Below, piece after piece: positions 10,560-19,028 of a stretch of 64,000 nt of DNA. Both the position numbers and the translations under genes were made by a program. Origin of the DNA: Veillonellaceae bacterium DNF00626 (lineage in GTDB: Bacteria > Bacillota > Negativicutes > Veillonellales > Dialisteraceae). How positions within the stretch are numbered: position 1 is the stretch's first letter; the number at the start of each line of letters is the position of its first letter. Where the stretch lies: contig KQ960822.1 of the NCBI GenBank assembly GCA_001553355.1, positions 1-64,000 on the forward strand, given 5' to 3'. Under the pieces are notes generated by a model that saw nothing but the letters and a program-made list of their open reading frames with translations, was not told where the DNA came from and did not search any database.

Positions 10560-13500
10560 TTACTTCGTCGTCACTACATTTTTGCTCGTCTTCCCGTGTA
10601 GCTTTTCAATACCCACAAAAAGCAATGGAACAATAAATATTTGGAAAATAGTTGCGGATAGCACTCCCAATACTACGGTGACGCCCATTTCAAACCGTGC
10701 GTGCCCACCGGCACCACCGGACAGTGCCAACGGAATATTTCCCATAATAAATGCCAATGATGTCATAAGAATAGGGCGCAATCTTATTTTCGATGCTTCC
10801 ACCGCCGCCTCTAATGCTTCCATACCGGCGTCTACACGAACTTTTGCATATTCCACAATAAGAATGGCATTCTTGGCTGCCAGCCCGATAATCGTTAATA
10901 AACCAATTTGGAAATAAATATCATTGGACACATTAAGAATCCATGCTCCAAGACACGCCCCAAAGAAGCCTGTGGGCATTCCAAGTATCACGGCAAAAGG
11001 AACTTTCCAACTTTCATATAAAGCAGCTAGGGCTAAAAAGACGAACAGTATTCCTAATGACAGAGCTGCCAATGTTTTGGTTTCAGCCATTTTCTCTTGC
11101 TCGGATGTACCGGAAAAATGAATACTATACCCAAAAGGTAATGTATCTTTAGCCACTTGTTCCAACGCATTCAATGCCTGACCCGATGTATATCCGGCCG
11201 CTTGCATACCCCCTATTTTAATAGCGGGAAAATTATTATATCTGGTAATAACAGAAATAGAATTTGATCGCTCTGTGGTGATAAATTGACTGATCGGTAT
11301 CATTTGTCCTTGATTATTACGTACGGTTAAAAATTTATTGTCTTCCGGACTCATTCTATACGGAGCTTCTGCCTGAGCTACTACTTTGAAATTTTTCCCA
11401 AATGTCGTAAAATCATTAATCTGTGCTGATCCATAATATACTTGAAGTGCCATATAAACATCAGCTAAATTCACTCCGCTTTTCTGCACCTTTTCACGGT
11501 CAATATCAAATTTATATGATGGCGTATCCGCATGAAAAGTAGTGTATACCATTTGTATTTCCGGTCGTTTTTGTGCTTCTGCCAGGAACTTATCAATAGT
11601 ATCTTGCATATTTTCTACGGACGCCCCTTTTTTGTTTTGGATATATAAAGAAAAGCCTCCGGTACTTCCTAATCCCGGTACTGCCGGCGGATTCATCGCC
11701 ATAACTTTCACTTCAGGATGAGCTGCATTATAGGCGAAAGCTTTCATAATAAGCGGACCTAACTGGGCTTCCTTCTCTTTTCGTTCACTCCAAGGCTCTA
11801 ATTTAATAAAAGACGCCCCGGCATTAGACTTAACGCCTCCGGATAACGGATCAAAGCCTACAACCCCAAATGCTTTTTTTACACCGGGCTGTTCTTGCAT
11901 GTACTTTACAAATGCATTTATTGCTTTCGCCGTTCTATGGTTCACTGCTCCTTCCGGTAAAGAAAGAGCTGAAACGAAATAGCCATTATCTTCCGGCGGA
12001 ATAAAAGCCGTAGGTAATTGAATAAAAAGTGCTACTGATGCGACAGTAAGTCCAACCAATACAATAAAAGGTGCCACAGCTATATGCCATAATTTACATA
12101 AAATACGACCATAAGCTTCCGTTTTTCTATCCATCCAATGATTAAATTTTTGATGAATACCGGCCCCCCATTTCAAATTTGTACCGTTTTCCACAGGCTT
12201 TAATATCCCTGCACAAAGTGCCGGAGTCAGTGACAATGCCACGAAGGCAGAAATCAAAACCGATACGGCAATAGTCAAAGCAAATTGTTCATATAAAACC
12301 CCGACAATCCCACCTAAAAATGCAACAGGCACGAAAACTGCAGATAATACTAAAGCTACCCCTATAACCGGATTTTGCACTTTCTTCATCGCGGCTAACG
12401 TGGCCTCTTTAGCAGATAAATGATTATGTCTCATTTCATATTCTACGGCTTCAATAACTACAATAGCATCATCAATGACTAACCCAATAGCTAATACCAT
12501 AGCAAATAAAGTCAATGTATTAATAGTAAACCCTAAGATAGCAAAGGAAATAAATGTCCCTAAAAGAGACACCGGTACCGCAATCATGGGTATCAACGTC
12601 GAGCGCCAATTTTGCAAAAACAGAAATACAATCATGGCTACAATGCATAATGCTTCAATAAAGGTATTCCTCACTTCTTTCAAAGAAGCGTAAATAAATT
12701 CTGTATTATCTAACACGACAGAATAAGTCATGTCTTCAGGGAATGTATGACTATCTTCTTCTATTTTTTCTTTTATTTTCCCAATCGTTTCTATCGCATT
12801 AGCATCATCTGCCAGGGAAAAAGCCAGAGCTGTTACATGATGATTTCCATCAGTCGCAATAAAATCATGATTTCTTGCATCTAACTCTACTTTTGCTACA
12901 TCTTTTAAATGAATTAAACTACCGTCAGGATTAGCACGCACCACAATATTTCCAAACTCTTCTTCCGTAGTCAATCGTCCTTTAATGGTTACAATATATT
13001 GGAAAGATTGCTTCATATCCGTCGGCGAAGTTCCTATACTTCCGGCTGCCACTTGTTGGTTTTGTGATTTTATGGCCCCTATAATTTCAGGTGCTGTCAA
13101 CTTGTATTGACTCATTTTGGCCGGATCAATCCAAATACGCATAGCAAAATCCGATCCAAATTCTTGAATAGTGCCTACACCCGGGATAGCTTTTAATTCA
13201 TCCAAATAGTTCATGCTAAAATAGTTTTTCAAGAATGTACTATCATATGTACCATGAGGCGAACTTATACTCACCACTAATGCCATGTCTCCTGCGGATT
13301 TTTTTGTAATTACTCCGATAGAACGTACTGTATCAGGTAGTGCTGCTTCTGCTCCTGCCACAGCATTTTGTACACGAATAGCCGCCATATCCGAATCCGT
13401 ACCGGGCAAAAACTGAACTCCCATCATATAAAATCCATTCGCATTACTGGATGAACTAACGCTATTCACATTTTCCACGCCTGCAATATTCTTTTCAATA

Positions 13501-13691
13501 ACCTCTGCTACGGTATTTGCGACGACTTCCGCATCAGCGCCGGGATACATGGCTGTCACTGAAACTTGTGGCGGTGTAATATTCGGATATCTATCCACCG
13601 GAAGTGTCACAGCAAAAAATAAACCTATGATAGAAATCGCCAATGCCACTACGGTGGCAAAAATCGGTCGCTCTGTAAAAAATTTAGCCAT
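10560..13691 (-). CDS. RND-family efflux pump (HAE1/AcrB type)
   Basis: An inner-membrane, proton-driven multidrug exporter that works with a periplasmic adaptor and an outer-membrane channel. The 1043-residue length matches the HAE1 family. It has a first transmembrane helix after FFTERPIFATVVALAI, two large periplasmic porter loops, and the proton-relay residues: the Asp pair in LVIDDAIVVIE (about 403-404) and the Lys in GLAAKNAILIVEYAK in the second half. The adaptor gene lies 24 bases upstream. No TolC-like channel is encoded in the window, so the third component must come from elsewhere. An RND pump implies an outer membrane. Substrates cannot be inferred. Confidence 0.95.
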   Translation of the reverse strand: MAKFFTERPIFATVVALAISIIGLFFAVTLPVDRYPNITPPQVSVTAMYPGADAEVVANTVAEVIEKNIAGVENVNSVSSSSNANGFYMMGVQFLPGTDSDMAAIRVQNAVAGAEAALPDTVRSIGVITKKSAGDMALVVSISSPHGTYDSTFLKNYFSMNYLDELKAIPGVGTIQEFGSDFAMRIWIDPAKMSQYKLTAPEIIGAIKSQNQQVAAGSIGTSPTDMKQSFQYIVTIKGRLTTEEEFGNIVVRANPDGSLIHLKDVAKVELDARNHDFIATDGNHHVTALAFSLADDANAIETIGKIKEKIEEDSHTFPEDMTYSVVLDNTEFIYASLKEVRNTFIEALCIVAMIVFLFLQNWRSTLIPMIAVPVSLLGTFISFAILGFTINTLTLFAMVLAIGLVIDDAIVVIEAVEYEMRHNHLSAKEATLAAMKKVQNPVIGVALVLSAVFVPVAFLGGIVGVLYEQFALTIAVSVLISAFVALSLTPALCAGILKPVENGTNLKWGAGIHQKFNHWMDRKTEAYGRILCKLWHIAVAPFIVLVGLTVASVALFIQLPTAFIPPEDNGYFVSALSLPEGAVNHRTAKAINAFVKYMQEQPGVKKAFGVVGFDPLSGGVKSNAGASFIKLEPWSERKEKEAQLGPLIMKAFAYNAAHPEVKVMAMNPPAVPGLGSTGGFSLYIQNKKGASVENMQDTIDKFLAEAQKRPEIQMVYTTFHADTPSYKFDIDREKVQKSGVNLADVYMALQVYYGSAQINDFTTFGKNFKVVAQAEAPYRMSPEDNKFLTVRNNQGQMIPISQFITTERSNSISVITRYNNFPAIKIGGMQAAGYTSGQALNALEQVAKDTLPFGYSIHFSGTSEQEKMAETKTLAALSLGILFVFLALAALYESWKVPFAVILGMPTGFFGACLGAWILNVSNDIYFQIGLLTIIGLAAKNAILIVEYAKVRVDAGMEALEAAVEASKIRLRPILMTSLAFIMGNIPLALSGGAGGHARFEMGVTVVLGVLSATIFQIFIVPLLFVGIEKLHGKTSKNVVTTK

Positions 13692-13715
13692 ATTTTCTCC
13701 TTATGGGATTGCCAT

Positions 13716-14858
13716 TTACTCTTCTGTTTTCTGAGTGACTTCTTCTAATTCATCCTTAGTAAGTTCTTTCGTCTCTACTTCCTGCCCTGCTCTCACTTTA
13801 TGCTGTCCTTCTACAATAATCACGTCATCTAAAGAAAGACCGCTCTCTACTATCGTATATATACCATGTTGCCCACTGATAGTAATATGTTTCTGCTGGA
13901 CTTTTCCATCAACTACCACATCTACCATATCTTTATTCAACAGTTGAATAATCGCCTTGGTTGGTATAAGCAAACTTCCTTTTTTATATTGCGTATCGGA
14001 AACAATCTTAGCGTACATACCCGGAATCAAAAGATTATTTGGGTTAGGAAATGCTGCTTTAACTGTCATTTGTCCGCCGGTAAGTCCGGAATTAATCTGT
14101 ACTATTTCACCCAATTCTCCATACATCGTTCCATCCGCTAAACATAATTTCAATTGATCTCCTTGTCGTCCACCGGTGGCACTCCAATGTAAATATTCTT
14201 TTTCCGACATTTGAAATTGCACAAAAATAGGATTTGACGAAGATAAGGTAACCAAAGGCGTTTGCCCGGCGGCAACAAAAGTCCCTACCGGTATATCATC
14301 TGTAGATAATGTACCGGAAAAAGGTGCTTTTACTACGGTATCAGCCATGCTATTTCCTGCCAATTCCACCTGTGATTGTGCTGCCTCATAAGCCGCACGA
14401 TAAGTTTCTGTCGCTGTTTTTTGACCATCATATACTTTTTGTGAAATAGCGCCACTCTCTATCAGTTGTCCAAATCTATCCAAATCTTTTTTCGCATTTT
14501 CATAAGTTGCCAAAGCCTGTAATGATTTTGCTTTCGCCGCCGCTAAAGCAGATGCATAATTTCTTGTATCAATACGATATAACGCATCTCCGGCTGACAC
14601 ATACGCACCACCTTCGACAAATTTCTCCACCACTGCACCTGATACATTTGCTCGAATCGGCACTTTTTGCATCGCCATCACTGTACCTGCGTACTCCTGC
14701 GTCACCAATGTGTCAGATTGAAAAGGTTTATATACGGATACCTGTAATGTCTGCTGCGGAAGCCCTTTCTTTCCGCCACCGCAACCACCTAAAAACATGC
14801 CTGTTGACAAAAAAGCACTCATTACAAGTGCCGATAAAAAAATCTGTTTATTTTTCAT
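13716..14858 (-). CDS. RND efflux periplasmic adaptor (AcrA-like lipoprotein)
   Basis: Membrane-fusion protein linking the RND pump to an outer-membrane channel. The 380 residues begin with a lipoprotein signal peptide whose lipobox LGGC puts the lipidated Cys at residue 26. A biotinyl-lipoyl-like hairpin (about 65-95 and 185-205), an alpha-helical hairpin rich in Ala (about 100-165) and beta-barrel segments follow. ATG with GGAGG upstream. It is the first gene of the two-gene pump operon. No regulator gene is adjacent. Confidence 0.94.
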   Translation of the reverse strand: MKNKQIFLSALVMSAFLSTGMFLGGCGGGKKGLPQQTLQVSVYKPFQSDTLVTQEYAGTVMAMQKVPIRANVSGAVVEKFVEGGAYVSAGDALYRIDTRNYASALAAAKAKSLQALATYENAKKDLDRFGQLIESGAISQKVYDGQKTATETYRAAYEAAQSQVELAGNSMADTVVKAPFSGTLSTDDIPVGTFVAAGQTPLVTLSSSNPIFVQFQMSEKEYLHWSATGGRQGDQLKLCLADGTMYGELGEIVQINSGLTGGQMTVKAAFPNPNNLLIPGMYAKIVSDTQYKKGSLLIPTKAIIQLLNKDMVDVVVDGKVQQKHITISGQHGIYTIVESGLSLDDVIIVEGQHKVRAGQEVETKELTKDELEEVTQKTEE

Positions 14859-14943
14859 AAAACCTCCTATGTATCATGTGCTTCGATAGTGAGAAATAAA
14901 AATAATCTACTTCTTTATAATGTATCAAACCATCTCTTATTGG

Positions 14944-15426
14944 TCAAATAAATGATTCCTCTTTATTTTTCGCCACAGGAAATTTCAAAACTGCTTTCCT
15001 TATTCTTTTGGGTCCTGATTTCCCACAACATAAAGGTCTATGTAAATCTTCCGGATAACAAATTAAGAACATCCCCGTACGCATATGTACTTTGGTTTCT
15101 TCTCCTTTTGCGTCATAGAAATATAAATCCTTATCTTGATTTCTCTCTACTTCTTTCCCCTCTTTGACCGGACGATAACCTATCCACTCTTCTTCCACGT
15201 CAACCTCATATACTACATCAATAAACTCCTTATGCCCTTCCAATTTCCGATTTTCTGCCAATTCTGTCATCGGTGATTCTACCGACATAGCACAATGCCA
15301 AACGATATATTTACCATCTTCCACTTGTTCAAAAGGAAATCCTCTCATCGCATCAAGGCAAATGTATAAATCTTCCGGCAGCTGGTTTTTATAATTTTCC
15401 AAATAGTTAATATCTCCTACAATCAC
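14944..15426 (-). CDS. YhcH/YjgK/YiaL family protein
   Basis: A small cupin-like beta-barrel family also known as the EbgC (beta-galactosidase beta subunit) family, linked in other bacteria to sialic acid or sugar-acid catabolism; its exact reaction is not settled. The product is about 160 residues. Conserved metal-site motifs are visible: EGHKEFIDVVYE and YPEDLHRP. I place the start at GTG 15426 because GGGAGGG lies six bases before it; an ATG five codons upstream would put this RBS inside the gene. It stands alone between the efflux operon and rpmA, with no sugar genes nearby. Confidence 0.85.
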   Translation of the reverse strand: MIVGDINYLENYKNQLPEDLYICLDAMRGFPFEQVEDGKYIVWHCAMSVESPMTELAENRKLEGHKEFIDVVYEVDVEEEWIGYRPVKEGKEVERNQDKDLYFYDAKGEETKVHMRTGMFLICYPEDLHRPLCCGKSGPKRIRKAVLKFPVAKNKEESFI

Positions 15427-15500
15427 TTTGTTCCCTCCCATTTCTTTTTATTGTATCATATTCTACTTTCTTCCATAACGATTCAAAAAAAGAGAAATTA

Positions 15501-15525
15501 AAAAGCACCGGAAATTCCGATGCTC
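15501..15525 (-). terminator. Terminator after rpmA
   Basis: The stem GCATCGGAA / TTCCGGTGC is followed by TTTTT on the minus strand, just past the L27 stop. It ends the rplU-prp-rpmA operon. Confidence 0.85.
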
Positions 15526-15531
15526 TCATCA

Positions 15532-15816
15532 TTAACCTTCTACAGGATATACGCTGACTTGTCTCTTATCTCTTCCGAGACGTTCAAAATGTACCTTTCC
15601 TTCTGCTACTGCAAAAAGTGTGTCATCCTTGCCGATTTTTACATTCAAGCCAGGATGAATATGTGTACCTCTCTGTCGCACGATGATATTGCCCGGTTTA
15701 GCAATCATTCCATCATGCATCTTGGTGCCCAAACGTTGTGCATTAGAATCACGACCGTTTTTTGTGCTGGAAACACCTTTCTTATGAGCGAATAACTGGA
15801 GATTAAATTGTAACAT
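15532..15816 (-). CDS. rpmA: Ribosomal protein L27 with cleavable N-terminal extension
   Basis: L27 of the 50S subunit; its N terminus reaches the peptidyl transferase centre. The 94-residue precursor begins [14 protein letters not shown]. In Firmicutes the first nine residues, ending in LQLF, are removed by the Prp protease so that mature L27 starts with A-H-K-K. The prp gene sits directly upstream, supporting the same processing here. I use ATG 15816: AAGGGGTGA, which includes the prp stop, is the RBS, and a GTG three codons earlier lies within it. Third gene of rplU-prp-rpmA. Confidence 0.96.
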   Translation of the reverse strand: MLQFNLQLFAHKKGVSSTKNGRDSNAQRLGTKMHDGMIAKPGNIIVRQRGTHIHPGLNVKIGKDDTLFAVAEGKVHFERLGRDKRQVSVYPVEG

Positions 15817-15821
15817 GTAAT

Positions 15822-16148
15822 TCACCCCTTTACATTTGTTAAATAAAGTGTATCGGGATATTGTTCCCGAATTTGTTTCAACCCTTGCAGCATCGTTTTC
15901 ATAAGCAATTCTGCTTCATAACTGCTTTTTTCTCCGATGTCTACATTCATATACCCGCTTTTTGATTCATAAATACCATCTATGCCTACCACATCTCGAA
16001 GTCCTAATGCACAAGTAAGTGTAATAGCGGAGACTGCGGCACAGACCAAATCATAAGTATCCTGATCGCCTCGGTAATCGGCATGACCTGAAATATCATA
16101 CCCGGAATACCTTTGATACTGATCAAAATGCATGGTTACAGTAATCAT
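15822..16148 (-). CDS. prp: Ribosomal-processing cysteine protease Prp
   Basis: Prp is the cysteine protease that trims the N-terminal extension of L27 in Firmicutes, a step known to be essential in Staphylococcus aureus. The 108 residues show the family signature: SGHADY with catalytic His22, then [10 protein letters not shown] with catalytic Cys36. Its ATG overlaps the rplU stop (TAATG), and its stop lies within the rpmA RBS, so the three genes are translationally coupled. The Gly usually seen between the two motifs is replaced by the DQDTYD segment, a mild variation. Confidence 0.93.
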   Translation of the reverse strand: MITVTMHFDQYQRYSGYDISGHADYRGDQDTYDLVCAAVSAITLTCALGLRDVVGIDGIYESKSGYMNVDIGEKSSYEAELLMKTMLQGLKQIREQYPDTLYLTNVKG

Positions 16149-16456
16149 TAGCCTTCAATCTTTTCAATTTGAACTTTTGTGAATGGCTGACGATGACCTT
16201 GGCGACGACGGTAATTGGATTTTGCTTTGTATTTGAAAATACGAATTTTCTTTCCTTTACCTTGTTCCAAAACCTTAGCCACTACCTTAGCACCTGCTAC
16301 GGTCGGCTGTCCGATTTTCATTTCATCACCGGCTACTAAAAGAACATCTTCAAAAACGACTTCTTCTCCTACGGCCTTATCAATCTTTTCAATCGTAATT
16401 AATTTGCCTTCTTCAACAGAATACTGCTTCCCACCGGTTCTAATAATTGCGTACAT
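16148..16456 (-). CDS. rplU: Ribosomal protein L21
   Basis: L21 of the 50S subunit, 102 residues as usual. The sequence [18 protein letters not shown] and the C-terminal [19 protein letters not shown] stretch (here [18 protein letters not shown]) are diagnostic. AAGGAGG precedes the ATG. First gene of rplU-prp-rpmA, driven by a strong promoter about 100 bases upstream through a structured leader. Confidence 0.98.
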   Translation of the reverse strand: MYAIIRTGGKQYSVEEGKLITIEKIDKAVGEEVVFEDVLLVAGDEMKIGQPTVAGAKVVAKVLEQGKGKKIRIFKYKAKSNYRRRQGHRQPFTKVQIEKIEG

Positions 16457-16556
16457 GTGTGCACCTCCTTCATACTATACTCGCCAAAACAGGTAGTTCC
16501 CAAAGAAACATTTAAACCTTTTATGTGCGGTTGCGTCACGCACCCTGTACAATGAC
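16457..16556 (-). ncRNA. Probable L21 leader RNA
   Basis: The 5' untranslated region of rplU is about 100 bases. It contains a strong GC-rich hairpin (GTGCG / CGCAC around 16520-16540) and an element AACTACCTG that can pair with the AGGTAAGT near the 5' end. Firmicute rplU operons often carry an autoregulatory L21 leader at this place. I infer the identity from position and structure, not from a covariance-model match. Confidence 0.5.
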
Positions 16557-16562
16557 TTACCT

Positions 16563-16591
16563 ATTATACTAAGTAAAATAACAACTGTCAA
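16563..16591 (-). promoter_or_regulatory. rplU operon promoter
   Basis: On the minus strand TTGACA (16586-16591), a 17-base spacer and TATAAT (16563-16568) match the sigma-A consensus exactly. It begins 7 bases after the stop of the NlpC/P60 gene. Confidence 0.92.
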
Positions 16592-16597
16592 ATGCTT

Positions 16598-17347
16598 TTA
16601 TAGAACGCGCCGTGCGCCTAAATAGCGATCATGCCAATATCCGTCTTTCAATGTGGCAATAGCCACCCCTTGACTTGTAGTGGCGCTAATAAAATATCCA
16701 TCACCTAAGTACATACCTGAATGAGATACCCCGGCTTCATAGGTAGTGAAGAATACCAAATCTCCCGGCTCTAATAAATTGACGGAAATATTTTTCCCGT
16801 AAGCAAACTGCTCATCTGCTGCTCGTGGTAAAGTGATTCCTTTTTTATTAAATATATATTGCATAAATCCGGAACAATCAAAACCACTCAATCCGGTCCC
16901 GCCAAATCTATACGGTACACCTACACATTTTTGTGCTTCCTCTACCAAGCCTTTAACTTTTGTGGATATTTTATAAGTTTTTCTCCACTTCACTTTACTA
17001 TCATCAATTCCTTGAATCAAAGAAACTTTCTTTATATTTCCACAAGACATGCTCTTTTTCGATGAATTCTGCTGCATTGACTTTCCCGTAAGAGCTTTAT
17101 ACGTATTCGGTCCAATAATGCCATCTACCGCCAAATGATGATTTTTTTGGAATTTTCTCACTGCCTCTTCGGTAGCTCCGTTAAATTTACCATCTGCTTT
17201 TACCAAACAGCCGGCTTTCGTTAACTGCCGTTGCAACTGTTTCACCGCATCACCGGAATCCCCTATACTATAATTTGCTGATATCGGGTATATCATCAAA
17301 AAAGCAATCATCCCGGTTAGTACTATATTCCGCTTATTCTTAGTCAT
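16598..17347 (-). CDS. Secreted NlpC/P60 protein with peptidoglycan-binding domain
   Basis: Probably a cell-wall endopeptidase acting in the periplasm. The 249 residues have a signal peptide (about 1-25), a PG_binding_1 domain (about 28-88, with GDAVKQLQRQL and GIIGPNTYKALTG) and a C-terminal NlpC/P60 domain (about 130-249). The nucleophile Cys158 in GFDCSGFMQY and His209 in GVSHSGMYLGDG are present. The third polar residue, usually the His of a HA motif after GYFI, is Ser221 here (GYFISATTSQG), so activity may be altered. Single gene, AGAGG before the ATG. Confidence 0.88.
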   Translation of the reverse strand: MTKNKRNIVLTGMIAFLMIYPISANYSIGDSGDAVKQLQRQLTKAGCLVKADGKFNGATEEAVRKFQKNHHLAVDGIIGPNTYKALTGKSMQQNSSKKSMSCGNIKKVSLIQGIDDSKVKWRKTYKISTKVKGLVEEAQKCVGVPYRFGGTGLSGFDCSGFMQYIFNKKGITLPRAADEQFAYGKNISVNLLEPGDLVFFTTYEAGVSHSGMYLGDGYFISATTSQGVAIATLKDGYWHDRYLGARRVL

Positions 17348-17427
17348 AAAAACCTCTATATTCCCTAACCAATTGCATTTTCAGTATTATTTTACCACAA
17401 ACATCTACTTTTTTCACAAAAAATCAC

Positions 17428-18585
17428 CTATTTACCATAAATTTTCCCGCTGATAAAATGACGATCCACCAATAATTTTACATGATAAGTAGGATTAATA
17501 TTTTTCATTTTCTCTGAAATTATTTCATAAATTTCCTTATCGGTTTTTTCACTTTTCCCTTCCAATGTCAGCTCAAAAGAAAAATAAATTTTATCTCCCT
17601 TTTTAACAGCAAAGAAATCATGATAAGAAACAGGTAATTTCGATTGATAAATAGCAGACTCTAAATCACGGCGATACTCTTTTTCTTTTGGTTCGCAGAG
17701 CAAAATAGGATCTGCATGAACCACTACCTGCAAATCAAATTTATCCCGGAGCTGAGTCGTGACTTTTTCTGTAATCGCATGACTATCCATAAATGACAAC
17801 TTACTATCTACTTCAATATGCACCGTGGCAAAATGCCGCCCCGGGCCATAGTCATGAATAATAACATCATGCACTCCATATACGCCCGGAATGGAAAGCA
17901 CTTCCGCTTTAACGTCTTGATACAAAGCTTCATCACTAATAGTTCCCAGCATATGATTGACTGACTTTTTTAATATTTCATATCCTGTATAAAGAATTAG
18001 CAAGGACACTATCACCCCGACTATACCATCAATATGATATCCCGTATTTTGTTCTATAAAGGCTGCAATCAAAATACCGGCGGTAGCAAAAAGATCAGAG
18101 AGTGAATCTTTCCCATAAGCATAAAAAGCGTCGGAATTCAATTTTTTCCCTGCTCTTTCATAAAACCATGCCAAAAAGCATTTAATTATCATACTAAAAA
18201 TAAGTATACCTGCCGTAATCCACGTAAATTCTGTATTTTGCGGAAGCCTAATTTGGTCTATGGATTTTATAAATAAGGTAATACCCACATAAATAATAAT
18301 GGCGGAAATCACACTCGCATTAATGTATTCCAAACGTCCAAGGCCAAAAGGATGCTCTGCATCAGAAGGTTTCGCGGCATAATAAAAAGTCATCGCCAAT
18401 AACACCACAGCACCTACATCTGTGATGTTATTAAACCCGTCACCCATGATAGAAACAAAGCCACTTTCATAACCGACAAAAACTTTAGCTCCGCCTAAAA
18501 CAAGATTAATTAACATCCCAATCAAGCAGAACCACAATGACTTTTTATATCGTTCGCTCCCGTTCAAAACCTCTTGATTTGCCAT
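17428..18585 (-). CDS. Cation diffusion facilitator (CDF) metal exporter
   Basis: An inner-membrane divalent-metal/H+ antiporter. About 385 residues: six transmembrane helices (about 15-205) and a cytoplasmic ferredoxin-like domain (about 215-300), with a C-terminal extension beyond the usual 300. The transport-site residues are N52-x3-D56 in FNNITD and D160-x3-D164 in KDSLSD. An N/D pattern is the one reported for manganese-type CDFs such as MntE, while zinc types have His, so I favour Mn (or Fe) export as an inference. The start is ATG 18585 with TGGAGG upstream; eleven more upstream codons would cover that RBS. Confidence 0.88.
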   Translation of the reverse strand: MANQEVLNGSERYKKSLWFCLIGMLINLVLGGAKVFVGYESGFVSIMGDGFNNITDVGAVVLLAMTFYYAAKPSDAEHPFGLGRLEYINASVISAIIIYVGITLFIKSIDQIRLPQNTEFTWITAGILIFSMIIKCFLAWFYERAGKKLNSDAFYAYGKDSLSDLFATAGILIAAFIEQNTGYHIDGIVGVIVSLLILYTGYEILKKSVNHMLGTISDEALYQDVKAEVLSIPGVYGVHDVIIHDYGPGRHFATVHIEVDSKLSFMDSHAITEKVTTQLRDKFDLQVVVHADPILLCEPKEKEYRRDLESAIYQSKLPVSYHDFFAVKKGDKIYFSFELTLEGKSEKTDKEIYEIISEKMKNINPTYHVKLLVDRHFISGKIYGK

Positions 18586-18615
18586 AAAGCCTCCATCAAC
18601 GCTTACCGCATAGAA

Positions 18616-18639
18616 CAAAAGCCCTCATAGCGAGAGCTT
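18616..18639 (-). terminator. Terminator after the PC4-like gene
   Basis: The stem AGCTCTC / GAGGGCT, with one U-G pair, is followed by TTTTG on the minus strand, 15 to 35 bases past the stop of the YdbC-like gene. Confidence 0.7.
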
Positions 18640-18653
18640 CTTTTCATAAACTT

Positions 18654-18884
18654 TTAATATTTGTCAAAATCAATCTTATCGAGTGCTTTTTTCAGTTCTA
18701 TCAATTCTTCCTTTGTCAAAGTAATACCTTTTGTCATAGCTTCATGTTCCGGATTCCAAGAACGCAAGTCAAATTTCGGCTCACGATTATTCCAACTGGT
18801 ATAAGTCAATTGCTTTTTCCATCCATTTGTCGCTACCGACAAGTCACATAATTCTTCTTCAATAGTAAATGTAATTGTTGCCAT
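18654..18884 (-). CDS. YdbC/PC4-like nucleic-acid-binding protein
   Basis: A 76-residue protein resembling the bacterial YdbC family, which has the fold of the eukaryotic coactivator PC4 and binds single-stranded DNA. Supporting features are the short beta-rich N-terminal part (MATITFTIEEELC), the WNNREPKFDLRSWNPEHEAMTKGITLT stretch and the final amphipathic helix (KEELIELKKALDKI). It has its own promoter and terminator and a good RBS (GAGGTGATAAAAAA before ATG). A role in DNA repair or transcription is family inference only. Confidence 0.75.
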   Translation of the reverse strand: MATITFTIEEELCDLSVATNGWKKQLTYTSWNNREPKFDLRSWNPEHEAMTKGITLTKEELIELKKALDKIDFDKY

Positions 18885-18938
18885 TTTTTTATCACCTCAT
18901 CACAAAATAAAGCAATTTCTATTGCTATTATTACATGT

Positions 18939-18968
18939 ATTATATAATATATTTATTTTTACTGTCAA
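18939..18968 (-). promoter_or_regulatory. Promoter of the YdbC-like gene
   Basis: TTGACA (18963-18968), an 18-base spacer and TATAAT (18939-18944) on the minus strand, about 55 bases before the start codon. Confidence 0.75.
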
Positions 18969-18976
18969 ATTAAAGT

Positions 18977-19019
18977 AAAATACCGTTTCTATCTTATATT
19001 AAGACAGAATACGGTATTT
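18977..19019 (-). terminator. Terminator after rny
   Basis: A long stem (AATACCGT / ACGGTATT with further TTCT and TCTTA pairing) is followed by a T-run on the minus strand, 10 bases past the rny stop. Confidence 0.75.
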
Positions 19020-19028
19020 ATCATCTAC

